64,000 bases of DNA from Sulfurimonas gotlandica GD1 (lineage in GTDB: Bacteria; Campylobacterota; Campylobacteria; Campylobacterales; Sulfurimonadaceae), in the NCBI RefSeq assembly GCF_000242915.1, contig NZ_AFRZ01000001.1, forward strand, positions 558,001-622,000, given 5' to 3'. The notes under the pieces are model-generated. The model ran no database searches. It saw nothing but the letters and a program-made list of their open reading frames with translations, and was not told the DNA's origin. Below, one piece after another: positions 18,655 through 27,302 of the stretch. Position numbers and translations under genes: made by a program. Position 1 is the stretch's first letter. Each line of letters starts with the position of its first letter.

Positions 18655-19776
18655 TTGGCTGAAACAACACTTATATTACTTGCTGCTGGCAATTCTAGTC
18701 GCTTTCTTTGCGATGCTAAGAAACAGTGGCTTCGTATTGGACATGAGCCTTTATGGCAATATGTCGCCCGTAAGTGTGTAGAAACTAAACTTTTCGATAA
18801 AATCATTATCACTTCATCAAGTGACGATATTGAGTTTATGAGAAGTTACGATTCTTTTACTTTTGTAGAAGGTTCTACCACTAGACAAAGTTCTTTAAAT
18901 AATGCTTTAAAAGAAGTTGAGAGCGAATATGTTCTTGTTAGTGATATAGCAAGATCTTGCATCAGCGAAGAGTTTTTGAAAAAAATCATCTCTAAAAAAG
19001 GTGAAGCTGACTGTATTGTTCCTTACTTAAAAGTTAGTGATACTATTGTATACGATAATGAGACTATAGACAGAGACAAGGTAAAGAGAATTCAAACTCC
19101 TCAGCTATCAAAGACTTCAGTTTTAAAAGATTCTCTTAATACTAATACCGAATTCACTGATGAGAGTAGTGCCATCGTAGCAAATGGTGGTTCAAGAGAG
19201 TTTATACTTGGCGAGAACGAAGCTAATAAAATCACTTTTATTAAAGATTTAAACCAACTATCATGTTTATCAAAGCCATCAAATGATATTCTTAGTGGTA
19301 CAGGCTTTGATGTTCATGCTTTTGATGAGAGCAAAGATATGTATTTGTGTGGCGTTAAAATAGATTCTGACTTTGGATTTAAAGCCCATAGTGATGGTGA
19401 TGTCGCCATTCATGCCTTAATAGACGCTCTTTTGGGTGCAGCTGGTATGGGTGACATTGGTATGATGTTCCCAGACAGCAGTGATGAGTATAAAAATATA
19501 GACTCAAAAATTCTACTTCAAAGAGTTGTTAATAAAATATACAACTTTGGTTTTGTTATTGTAAATGTTGATTTAACAATAGCAGCTCAGACGCCAAGGA
19601 TTGGCAAGTACAAATTACAAATGAGAAAAACAATTGCAGAGATTTTAAACTGCGAAAGCTCACGAGTAAATATAAAAGCTACAACAACTGAAAAGCTTGG
19701 CTTCATAGGTCGAAGTGAAGGCGTTGGGGTTATTGCGAATGCAAATTTAAAATATTTTGATTGGACAAAAATTTGA
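18655..19776 (+). CDS. ispDF: Bifunctional IspD/IspF (isoprenoid, MEP pathway)
   Basis: A 373-residue fusion. IspD (cytidylyltransferase, about 1-212) opens LILLAAGNSSRF. IspF (cyclodiphosphate synthase, from GTGFDVHAF at 215) contains HSDGDVAIHALIDALLGA and GFIGRSEG. IspD makes CDP-methylerythritol and IspF cyclises its phosphorylated form, so the protein catalyses steps 3 and 5 of the MEP pathway. The fusion is typical of Campylobacterota and alphaproteobacteria. It starts at TTG, 5 bases after AGGAG. The end overlaps the start of the response regulator. The gene order matches what I recall for H. pylori HP1020-HP1021 and C. jejuni Cj1607-Cj1608. Confidence 0.96.
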   Translation: MAETTLILLAAGNSSRFLCDAKKQWLRIGHEPLWQYVARKCVETKLFDKIIITSSSDDIEFMRSYDSFTFVEGSTTRQSSLNNALKEVESEYVLVSDIARSCISEEFLKKIISKKGEADCIVPYLKVSDTIVYDNETIDRDKVKRIQTPQLSKTSVLKDSLNTNTEFTDESSAIVANGGSREFILGENEANKITFIKDLNQLSCLSKPSNDILSGTGFDVHAFDESKDMYLCGVKIDSDFGFKAHSDGDVAIHALIDALLGAAGMGDIGMMFPDSSDEYKNIDSKILLQRVVNKIYNFGFVIVNVDLTIAAQTPRIGKYKLQMRKTIAEILNCESSRVNIKATTTEKLGFIGRSEGVGVIANANLKYFDWTKI

Positions 19777-20660
19777 AAATACTAATTATAGAAAATGAAG
19801 TTTATTTAGCGCAGAGTATTGCTACAAAGTTAGGCGAGTTAGGTCATGTATGTGAAATGTGTACATCTACAAGAGACGCTATAAAGAGTAATAATTATGA
19901 TGTTGTTTTACTTTCCACAAACATCAATGGTCAAGATTTCAACCCTGTTATTGAGACATTCAAAAAATCTATTATTATCTTAATGGTTTCATATATTTCT
20001 AACGATACAGTCTCAAAACCACTTAGTGCCGGTGCGAAAGACTACATTCTAAAACCATTTATGATTGAAGAGCTCATAAGAAAGATAGATCACTATCAAG
20101 ATTATGAAAAACTAAAGAAAAGAGATGCTGCTTATAAGAAATATCTAACTCACTCTTTTTCTACGGTAACACATGAGTATAATCATGATATTATAGATCT
20201 TCCTATTTTTATCTCATCTTCATTTCAAAAGTATTCAGATGCTTTTGCATTTGAGCATGCATATAAAAAAGATTTACCGATTCACTTTATCACGCTTAGT
20301 GATCCTAAAGCTATGAGTGAAATAGAGTCGTTGAACCAAGATGCAATTTTGTATATTATAGATTATCAAACTCTTAAAAAAGGTGATAAGAAAGCTTTCT
20401 GTTCTCTTATAACTAATAAAAAAGTTATTGTATCTAGTACAGATAAGATAGAAAATGTTGAGCATCAAGTTTTAGAGATAAAAAGTGACAACAATATTTT
20501 TGACCAGGGAGACATACTACCGATAGAGGATTATGTTAAGTATATTGTTCTTAACTATCAATACAAGTTTCCAGATATTGAACTATCAAAGAAACTAGGA
20601 ATTAGCAGAAAAAGTTTATGGGAAAAACGAAAAAAATATGACATCATCAAGAAAAAATAA
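19773..20660 (+). CDS. HP1021/Cj1608-family orphan response regulator
   Basis: A receiver-like domain (1-120) is followed by a linker and a C-terminal helix-turn-helix (ELSKKLGISRKSLWEKRKKY), 295 residues from the TTG at 19773. That TTG overlaps the ispDF stop; an in-frame TTG at 19761 would add four residues. The phosphoacceptor position of DVVLLSTN carries Ser48 instead of Asp, while the KPF switch lysine remains. HP1021 and Cj1608 share this loss and the same neighbour ispDF. They act independently of phosphorylation, bind oriC and control redox-responsive genes. No histidine kinase is adjacent. Function is inferred from family and synteny. Confidence 0.88.
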   Translation: MKILIIENEVYLAQSIATKLGELGHVCEMCTSTRDAIKSNNYDVVLLSTNINGQDFNPVIETFKKSIIILMVSYISNDTVSKPLSAGAKDYILKPFMIEELIRKIDHYQDYEKLKKRDAAYKKYLTHSFSTVTHEYNHDIIDLPIFISSSFQKYSDAFAFEHAYKKDLPIHFITLSDPKAMSEIESLNQDAILYIIDYQTLKKGDKKAFCSLITNKKVIVSSTDKIENVEHQVLEIKSDNNIFDQGDILPIEDYVKYIVLNYQYKFPDIELSKKLGISRKSLWEKRKKYDIIKKK

Positions 20661-21828
20661 AACTCTTTTAATTGACAAAGAAGCAGCTTCTGCCTTAGAG
20701 TTACTAAAAGATGGACTACTAGCACCAGCTACTTCTTTGATGAACTCAAAAGAGAGTCAGAATGTTTTAAAAACGGGATTGATTAATGGAAGGACTTTCC
20801 CATTTCCTTTCATCCTTGCACCTTCTGGAAAGACTAATGCAGAGGTTCTCAGTAATCTTGAAGTCGGAGAAGAACTTACAATACTGTTTGAGAAAAAACC
20901 TTTTGCAACTCTAATAGTAGAAGAAGTTTTCCATATTGAGCCAAGTGAGAGAATTAAACATATTTACGGGACAGATGACATTGGACATCCTGGTGTTCTA
21001 GCGACTATGAATAGACTAGGGCCATTGGCAGTTTCGGGAGAGTATAAACTTGTAAATAAATCTAGTGATAAGAATAAGCAAACTATTGAAAATGCTAAAA
21101 AGCTCATAGAAGCCAAACATACAACATCACTTGTTATGGCAGCAAATCCTCTTCACCGTGCTCATGAAAGACTTATTCGCCAAGCACTTGAAAATACAGA
21201 TCTGCTTGTGATATTTTTACTAAAAACAACTAACGAATCAAATTTAAGCTATGAAATAAGAAAAGAGTCTCTGGACTATTTCATAAATAACTTTCTTACA
21301 AAGAATCATGTAATTGTTGTTCCTCTGGAGAACAGCTACATTTTTGCAGGTTACAATGAAATAATCATAGATGCTATCGTTACAAAAAACTATGGTTGTG
21401 ACAGACTTACAATTGGAAGAAACCATGCCGGACTTGGTATGTTTTATGATTGTAATTCAAACAAGTCTATCATCGACAAAGTAATAGGGATAGATATAGA
21501 AATAAATATAGCCAGCGAATATGTTTACTGTGATAAATGTACTACATTAGTAAGTAAAAACACTTGTCCTCATGGTCAACACCATCAGATATCTTATCAT
21601 GCAGACTCAATCTTAGAGCTTCTAGAACTTGGTATTTTACCTCCAACTATGCTTATGAGAAAAGAAATTTCTGCACAAATACTCTCTAAACTATTTCCAA
21701 ATAGATTTAAAAACTTAGAGAAACTATACTATGACATCTTACCGGTTGAAGGTCTTTTAGAAGAACACACTGAAAAAGATTTCTACCTAGAGTTAATGAA
21801 ACTCTACCAAACTACATCACTTACTTAG
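20638..21828 (+). CDS. Sulfate adenylyltransferase-like protein with altered active site
   Basis: A 396-residue protein with the ATP-sulfurylase fold: a PUA-like N-terminal half and an adenylyltransferase half. The nucleotide-binding HxxH motif is kept (His173 and His176 of NPLHRAH). The preceding QxRN signature reads MAAN, so the sulfate-contacting Arg (position 169) and the Gln are gone, and GRDHAG reads GRNHAG. A CDKC...CPHGQHH segment could bind zinc. True Sat makes APS from ATP and sulfate; these changes argue against that or imply another substrate. C. jejuni Cj1609 occupies the same place. It overlaps the response regulator by 23 bases and is followed by pgpA. Confidence 0.8.
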   Translation: MTSSRKNKTLLIDKEAASALELLKDGLLAPATSLMNSKESQNVLKTGLINGRTFPFPFILAPSGKTNAEVLSNLEVGEELTILFEKKPFATLIVEEVFHIEPSERIKHIYGTDDIGHPGVLATMNRLGPLAVSGEYKLVNKSSDKNKQTIENAKKLIEAKHTTSLVMAANPLHRAHERLIRQALENTDLLVIFLLKTTNESNLSYEIRKESLDYFINNFLTKNHVIVVPLENSYIFAGYNEIIIDAIVTKNYGCDRLTIGRNHAGLGMFYDCNSNKSIIDKVIGIDIEINIASEYVYCDKCTTLVSKNTCPHGQHHQISYHADSILELLELGILPPTMLMRKEISAQILSKLFPNRFKNLEKLYYDILPVEGLLEEHTEKDFYLELMKLYQTTSLT

Positions 21829-21835
21829 GAACACA

Positions 21836-22342
21836 ATGAACTGGTTTTTTATAACATTAGGCTACAGTGGCCTATTTCCTAAAGCTCCTGGTACTGCAGG
21901 AAGCTTTGTGGCACTTATTCTTGGTATTTTAATACTTAGTATATTTGAAGTTGAAACACTGTTTTTAGCAACTATTTTAATAAGCATCATAGCTATTCGT
22001 GAAATTAACAAATATGAACTAAAGAGTGGAATTCATGATGACAAACGTATAGTTATTGATGAACTTGCAGGAATGTGGTTTGCACTAAGTGTTGCACCAG
22101 CTATGACTATTGGCATGGGTGAGATTACACAACTAGAGAATGGATTTTTAATCCAAGCTATTTTATCATTTCTTCTATTTAGATATTTTGACATCAAAAA
22201 ACCATCTATCATAGGTAGAATTGACAGAGAAGTTAAAGGCGGGATCGGTGTTATGGGTGACGATATCCTTGCAGGTTTTGCAGCTGGTATTGTCAGTTCA
22301 CTTATCTGGCAAGGTTGGTTACAACTACAAGGAATGCTTTAA
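21836..22342 (+). CDS. pgpA: Phosphatidylglycerophosphatase A
   Basis: A 168-residue membrane phosphatase. The N-terminal GYSGLFPKAPGTAGS and the DELAGMWFAL segment are PgpA signatures; four hydrophobic segments follow the usual topology. It dephosphorylates phosphatidylglycerophosphate to phosphatidylglycerol at the inner membrane. It is the last gene of the ispDF-regulator-Sat-like-pgpA operon, 7 bases after the Sat-like gene, with AGGA before its ATG. Confidence 0.93.
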   Translation: MNWFFITLGYSGLFPKAPGTAGSFVALILGILILSIFEVETLFLATILISIIAIREINKYELKSGIHDDKRIVIDELAGMWFALSVAPAMTIGMGEITQLENGFLIQAILSFLLFRYFDIKKPSIIGRIDREVKGGIGVMGDDILAGFAAGIVSSLIWQGWLQLQGML

Positions 22343-22345
22343 TAG

Positions 22346-22379
22346 ATGTTTGTATAAAACTTTAGTTTTATACAAACAT
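22346..22379. terminator. Bidirectional terminator between convergent pgpA and the maturation cluster
   Basis: ATGTTTGTATAAAAC and its exact complement form a 15-bp perfect stem with a TTTA loop. The right arm also contains the stop codon and last codons (Met-Phe-Val) of the minus-strand hypothetical gene, so hairpin and coding sequence overlap. Both strands present a T-rich arm, fitting termination in either direction. Confidence 0.75.
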
Positions 22380-22874
22380 AGGATCTGATGTCGGTTCTAT
22401 CTCTTCAAAATCTTCAATAATTGTACTAAACATTTTCATAGTTTTCTGTGCTTTTTTTGTATGTTCATCAAAAACACTCTTAGATGCCGGAAAAGCTTCA
22501 CTCAATTCTTGATAAATTAAAATACGACCATTAATATGCTTATCTATCTCAGCGAATGCATCTTTTAAATACTCTTTCTTTGTAGTGTGTCTAAAGAGTG
22601 ACTTAACCATCTTTACACGTTCTTTAATTGGTATTGACTCATCGATTGCTTCTGCAATTCTTTTAATATCCAAACGAGAAAGGTAGACTCCACTATGTGC
22701 TGGTGCTAAAAGTCTTGAAGTCAGAGCATCTACAAACTGTGGTACCGGTTCTTCATCTTCCTTATCTCCAACATCTCTGTTTTGCTGTACACCATCTTCT
22801 GGGCTTAGTGAGCATTTATCACTAACAAACTTATCAAATTCTGCTTTTAAATCACTTAAATCATGTTCATTCAT
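22368..22874 (-). CDS. Conserved hypothetical protein in the TorD/ferredoxin cluster
   Basis: A 168-residue soluble, mainly helical acidic protein I do not recognise. The first 50 residues are polar and probably disordered (GDKEDEEPVPQF). The rest looks like a helical bundle with no metal-binding cysteines apart from one Cys near the N-terminus. It is the last of four minus-strand genes with gaps of 2-9 bases, after a TorD-like chaperone, a polyferredoxin and a shikimate-dehydrogenase-like protein. Its role is therefore probably in maturation or electron supply of a molybdenum enzyme. Its final codons lie in the shared terminator hairpin. Confidence 0.75.
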   Translation of the reverse strand: MNEHDLSDLKAEFDKFVSDKCSLSPEDGVQQNRDVGDKEDEEPVPQFVDALTSRLLAPAHSGVYLSRLDIKRIAEAIDESIPIKERVKMVKSLFRHTTKKEYLKDAFAEIDKHINGRILIYQELSEAFPASKSVFDEHTKKAQKTMKMFSTIIEDFEEIEPTSDPMFV

Positions 22875-22883
22875 CGTTATTCC

Positions 22884-23642
22884 TTATTTTGTTATCTCTT
22901 TGTAAGCTTTTTTTGTAAGCTCTTCTATCATATCGTCGTAACTGATATACCTAGCGTTTAGTTCATCTGCTCTTTTCTTTAAGGCTGAAAACTCTTTTGT
23001 ATTTTTCATATCAAAGTTAAATGCAGGGAGTTTTTCAATCATCTCTAAAGAATTAAAATCTGAAAAATCAAGCACGGCGTCAAAGTTAGATAAATCCAGA
23101 CTCATTCCACTTGCACAACGATTAATATCAGCATCTTGTATCTCAACTTCTTGCGTAAAAGCCATCAACTCTTCAAGGTTCTCATTATAATAACTCACAT
23201 TAAATCCACAAGATAGGAATGAAAAAGATTTTGCATGTGGTTGTACACCTATTACAGCTATCTTAGAAGCACGGATATCCTTTAGGTACTCAGTAAGTAC
23301 TCTTGTACTGAAAACGTCGCCTCTGAGCTTCTCACCCTCTTTAAAGATGATATCACACATCCCAGTTCTTTTAACCATACTGCTTGCGTCATCTAATATC
23401 TCTAAAATATCATTTACATATTCATTGGATATTACAACACCGTTAACATGTGACTTTTTCATGTTCGATATAGTAAAGTAAAGATCATCTTCTCTAATGT
23501 TCATTGGAATCATCATCACGTCATCAGCATTAGCTTTAAACATCTTATTTATCACTGCACTAAATCTACTCACTCCAGCATTTTCACCTATATAACCAAA
23601 TAGTTTTGTCTGGTGCGAGATTTCATTTGAATTATTCATCAT
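22884..23642 (-). CDS. Divergent shikimate-dehydrogenase-like protein of unknown function
   Basis: A 252-residue soluble protein. The N-terminal half (LFGYIGENAGVSRFSAVINKMF then the IREDDLYFTI segment) resembles the AroE substrate-binding fold, including the GYIG opening and the spacing to a VNGVVIS strand. The second half is Rossmann-like (IAVIGVQPHAKS). The AroE catalytic Lys and Asp are not recognisable, so shikimate dehydrogenase activity is unlikely. The gene is tightly packed between the polyferredoxin and a helical protein, suggesting a shared role in enzyme assembly. Fold assignment is by pattern only. Confidence 0.6.
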   Translation of the reverse strand: MMNNSNEISHQTKLFGYIGENAGVSRFSAVINKMFKANADDVMMIPMNIREDDLYFTISNMKKSHVNGVVISNEYVNDILEILDDASSMVKRTGMCDIIFKEGEKLRGDVFSTRVLTEYLKDIRASKIAVIGVQPHAKSFSFLSCGFNVSYYNENLEELMAFTQEVEIQDADINRCASGMSLDLSNFDAVLDFSDFNSLEMIEKLPAFNFDMKNTKEFSALKKRADELNARYISYDDMIEELTKKAYKEITK

Positions 23643-23644
23643 AA

Positions 23645-24751
23645 TTACATATCCTCAGTTATGCCCCAAAGGGAGCGGGCTTCTTCATCTTCTGCTTTAC
23701 ATCTGTAACACATCTTGTCATTTGAGTTTGTGCTAAATATAACATTACACTCATCACATCTTCTTACCTTAAAAGAGACCAAATTTTGAACGGCTGGTTC
23801 AAAAAACTCTTTTACATTGTATGAACTTGAAAGCGTTATTGCATCTGGTTCACAAACATCATGACAAATGCTACATTTTATACAAAGAAATGGATCAAAG
23901 TCTATTTTAGAATTTTTTATATCGGATGTCAGAGCACCTGTTGGACAGATTCTATAGCACATTTGACAAGCAGTACAACTATCTTCATTTAAAAGCTTTT
24001 GTGAAGTAAATGTAACTTCATTAGCATCTACAATATGAAACTGAGATGGTTTGCTTACTCTTTTTATAGCTGTAAAAAAGAGCTTTCTTTTTTCTGGTAC
24101 TCTTTTTTTCTTCAACAGTGCAATATCTTCTTTTTGTAGAGTATGTTCTACAAGTTCATCAGTAGCTTTTTTAACCTCAGCCTCAAAAGCATGTTTGCCT
24201 TTTGCAACATTACCAAGAGTAATAGAGTTGAAAAAATCTCTTCTATCACTCTCCTTGTTCTGTGTTTCTTTAATAAAACAAACATCTTCAAGTTTTATCT
24301 CAGCTTCATTTTCCATAGCACTTAAAATATATGTTGCTTCTTCATAGTTTTTAAGAATCTGAGGTTTGCACTTATGTGCAATAGAACAGCTATCACAGTG
24401 TCCCATATCAAAAACCATCTTTTTTTTCAAAATAGCTAAAGAGATTATATGCTCAACACTCAAAGCTGCTATGCAAGGAACATTTTTCCGACATGAGATT
24501 ATATTTTCATTATCTTCTAAAAAAGAGAAGAAAAACTCTGTAGGCTTAAATGTATCAAGAGATAGTGCTTCATTAGGACAAATTGCATCACATGCACCAC
24601 AGCCAATACAAGATGAGAAATTAATTGATGGTAGAGGGTTTTCTCCTACGACAATAGCTTCTGTTGGACAGATTATTTCACACTTATTACATTCACTCTC
24701 TCTTGCAAGAGAACGAACACATCTACTGGCATTTAGTGATATTAAAGACAT
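23645..24751 (-). CDS. Polyferredoxin with four [4Fe-4S] motifs and a zinc-ribbon-like tail
   Basis: A 368-residue iron-sulfur protein with four Cys-rich clusters. CNKCEIICP and CIGCGACDAICP lie in the first 65 residues; CTACQMCYRICP and CIKCSICHDVC lie near 265-310. A C-terminal CDEC...CYRC pair looks like a zinc ribbon. The middle has more cysteines (CDSCSIAHKC). It has no signal peptide, so it is cytosolic. It follows a TorD-family chaperone by 4 bases. Such pairs usually accompany formate dehydrogenase or other molybdopterin enzymes in Campylobacterota, probably delivering electrons or clusters during assembly. Confidence 0.85.
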   Translation of the reverse strand: MSLISLNASRCVRSLARESECNKCEIICPTEAIVVGENPLPSINFSSCIGCGACDAICPNEALSLDTFKPTEFFFSFLEDNENIISCRKNVPCIAALSVEHIISLAILKKKMVFDMGHCDSCSIAHKCKPQILKNYEEATYILSAMENEAEIKLEDVCFIKETQNKESDRRDFFNSITLGNVAKGKHAFEAEVKKATDELVEHTLQKEDIALLKKKRVPEKRKLFFTAIKRVSKPSQFHIVDANEVTFTSQKLLNEDSCTACQMCYRICPTGALTSDIKNSKIDFDPFLCIKCSICHDVCEPDAITLSSSYNVKEFFEPAVQNLVSFKVRRCDECNVIFSTNSNDKMCYRCKAEDEEARSLWGITEDM

Positions 24752-24755
24752 TTAA

Positions 24756-25370
24756 CTATTTTGACTCTTGAACAAGGTACTCGTTATCACTAAGAATAAA
24801 CTCTAACGCCATCTCTGCAGCATCGTAGTAAAGAGGTGTTCTTGCTTCAAACTTCATGTTTATGAGGTATAGTGGAGCCCATTTAAGCAGGTGCTTGTCT
24901 AAAAATTCAAGCTGAACTTCTCTTATTTCTTTTACAGATACCATATCACCCTCTTCTAAGGCTTTTAGCTCAGCAAGACACAAGTGATGCATAAATTCAA
25001 GTTCAACACCTATATGGTCTGATGATACAGTTCTCGACGCTTCATAATCAACCATAAAGTTGTATGCACTATACATATCTGTTACTGGATTTGCGCCACC
25101 AGTTTCAATCATTTGATCTTCTCTTACATAAAAAGACTCATATGGGATTAAATGCAGTATAGATAAATTTACAAAATCAGGGTTAAAATACTCTTCTAAA
25201 AGTTTATTGTCACTTAGCTCATTAAGTGGTTTCCAATCTTTTAAAGTTGGAAAAAAATCTAAAATATTTTCATCTTCTTTAATCATTTTAAGACTCTTAG
25301 CATCTAGCTCTTGTAATAAGATGCGAGACATAAGCGCGTAAATATTTACTCTTGCTTGTGTTTGTTGCAT
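24756..25370 (-). CDS. TorD/DmsD-family molybdoenzyme chaperone
   Basis: A 204-residue all-helical protein. LIPYESFYVRED and DHIGVELEFMHHLC are the family hallmarks (PxxS/ESxY and DHI/LxxELeFM). These chaperones bind the Tat signal and apo-form of molybdopterin oxidoreductases until the cofactor is inserted. It leads the four-gene minus-strand cluster, but no catalytic subunit is adjacent. The nearest candidate client in the window is NapA, 36 kb away, which usually has its own NapD; formate dehydrogenase elsewhere is the likelier client. Confidence 0.85.
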   Translation of the reverse strand: MQQTQARVNIYALMSRILLQELDAKSLKMIKEDENILDFFPTLKDWKPLNELSDNKLLEEYFNPDFVNLSILHLIPYESFYVREDQMIETGGANPVTDMYSAYNFMVDYEASRTVSSDHIGVELEFMHHLCLAELKALEEGDMVSVKEIREVQLEFLDKHLLKWAPLYLINMKFEARTPLYYDAAEMALEFILSDNEYLVQESK

Positions 25371-25455
25371 AGGTTATTGACCTTTTTTATTTGTTAAAAT
25401 TATACAATTGAGATTTTTAAAGTGATTATTTTATCACAAAAGACTGAAAATATGA

Positions 25456-27282
25456 TTAGCTTGTCTGACTAGGCTCATTTTCCTTGTAAATACTCATAGA
25501 AGGAAACGCAAACTCTAAAGAGTTTCTCTCTAAGATTTCCATTATATTATACATAACATCTTCTTTAGTCTCCAACCATTCAGCCCAATTTACACTTTTA
25601 GAAAAGCAGTATATAAGTATGTTAATACTTGAACCTGAAAATTCATCTAGATATACAAGGAGATTTCTCTTAATACCCATTTCATCATCTTTTGAAACAA
25701 GCTTAGCACTCTTATGATGAGAGTAGTCATACTCAGTATTTACAGTAGCAATTCCAGGATGCTTATCTATCATATGGCGTATCTCTTCTATAGCATTTTT
25801 TATATTTTCGCGTTTAGAGTTGTACTTGATGCCTATACTCATTTTTATTCTTCTACCAAGTGAGCGCTTATCCCAGTTCTTAACATTTTGGTTAGCTAAA
25901 ATAGAGTTTGGAATTGCAATAATCGCATTATCAAAAGTCCTTAAAGTAGTAACTCTTAGACCTATCTCTACAACAGTACCTTCATGTCCATTTACAGCTA
26001 TCCAGTCACCCTGAGAAAAGACATCACTAAGCAAGATGGAAAGAGTTCCAAAAAAATTGGCCAAAGAGTCTTTTGCAGCAAGAGCTACAGCAAAACCACC
26101 TATTCCAAGACCAGAGAGAACAGTGGTGAGGTTTGCCCCTGCAAAGTGTAAGATTACAAGCAGACCTATAACCATAATAATAAAATTAATTATTTTAATA
26201 CCGACGTTAATTATTTCACTTTTGATTTTTTTATCGACAGTATCTATCTCATGAATTTTTATACTTGATATTACATTTACAATTTTATAGACAATATATG
26301 TGAGCAGAACTATATAACTTATAGTAAAAAACTTATCAAATGTGCCGACTCCTGCAAAATCATTATAAATATAAAGTGTTACTTCTATATTGATCAAGAT
26401 GATAATAAACTCTATTGGTTTTCGTACACTGTTTAAGATATCTTTTGAATATTTTTTCAAAGATTCTATATCAAAGATATATGCTTCTATCTCTTTGTAG
26501 AGGTATTTACGAATAAGATAAATAATTGCAAATACAAGCAATATAAAAATAATTTTGACAACATCAAAGCCATATGGACGAATAACAGAGTTTATCTGTT
26601 GTGCTATAGCAGTATTGTTTATGGAGATAACAGGATTTATCAGATTATAGTTTGAGTACTTATTTAGCCTGTACATCTTCTTTTCAAACAAAGATAGATA
26701 TTTAAGGGTATCTCCATTTAATTCTAATAATGCATAGTAATCTCTGATATTTTCCTTAGCCTGCTTTAGAGTTCTTGATGGTTCATCAATCTGTAAAATA
26801 GCTTCATAGTCTATATTAGTTATCTCTGCATTATGCTCTTGATTCTTTACAAACATATCACTCATATATACTTGAAATTCTTCAAAGCTCATGTTATTTA
26901 GAGCTCTAAGAATACTTCTTACCATAGTGTTTTGAGCATTTAAAAGTCTATATGATTTTACTAAGACCTCATCTCTAATAGTTGCATATTTATTACCAAG
27001 ACGTTTATTTAGCTTTATGATTTTTTCTAATGCAAAAATCTCAGAGTCATAGACTCTGGATTTATCTATAAATTTGTTTTTGTTTTTTAGGATGTCATCT
27101 AACGCTTTAGAGTACAGAGCTTCTTGCTTCGCTGCAATCTGCATTATCTTCTCTTGAGTTACATTATCATCATTCATCTGCTTTATCATTTCAATCTGTT
27201 GAGTGATAAATGGCGAATAATCAGGTCCAGACTTAGCAAATAGCGGTAAAACCAGTATTAAAATTATAAGTAATTTTTTGAT
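25456..27282 (-). CDS. MscS-family mechanosensitive channel, apparent ATC start
   Basis: A large MscS-type channel: a periplasmic helical N-terminal region of about 200 residues, several TM helices (from about 210 to 370), then the pore helix and beta domain (GLGIGGFAVALAAKDSLANF, FSQGDWIAVNGHEGTVVEIG). It relieves osmotic stress at the inner membrane. The first ATG (27189) leaves no signal peptide. Reading upstream in frame gives KKLLIILILVLPLFA, a good signal sequence, beginning at an ATC at 27282-27280 with AAGGAG six bases before it. No ATG, GTG or TTG fits, so the start is either a rare ATC or a sequence error. From ATC the protein has 608 residues. Confidence 0.82.
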   Translation of the reverse strand: MKKLLIILILVLPLFAKSGPDYSPFITQQIEMIKQMNDDNVTQEKIMQIAAKQEALYSKALDDILKNKNKFIDKSRVYDSEIFALEKIIKLNKRLGNKYATIRDEVLVKSYRLLNAQNTMVRSILRALNNMSFEEFQVYMSDMFVKNQEHNAEITNIDYEAILQIDEPSRTLKQAKENIRDYYALLELNGDTLKYLSLFEKKMYRLNKYSNYNLINPVISINNTAIAQQINSVIRPYGFDVVKIIFILLVFAIIYLIRKYLYKEIEAYIFDIESLKKYSKDILNSVRKPIEFIIILINIEVTLYIYNDFAGVGTFDKFFTISYIVLLTYIVYKIVNVISSIKIHEIDTVDKKIKSEIINVGIKIINFIIMVIGLLVILHFAGANLTTVLSGLGIGGFAVALAAKDSLANFFGTLSILLSDVFSQGDWIAVNGHEGTVVEIGLRVTTLRTFDNAIIAIPNSILANQNVKNWDKRSLGRRIKMSIGIKYNSKRENIKNAIEEIRHMIDKHPGIATVNTEYDYSHHKSAKLVSKDDEMGIKRNLLVYLDEFSGSSINILIYCFSKSVNWAEWLETKEDVMYNIMEILERNSLEFAFPSMSIYKENEPSQTS

Positions 27283-27302
27283 GACAGACTCCTTGTTATA
27301 TT

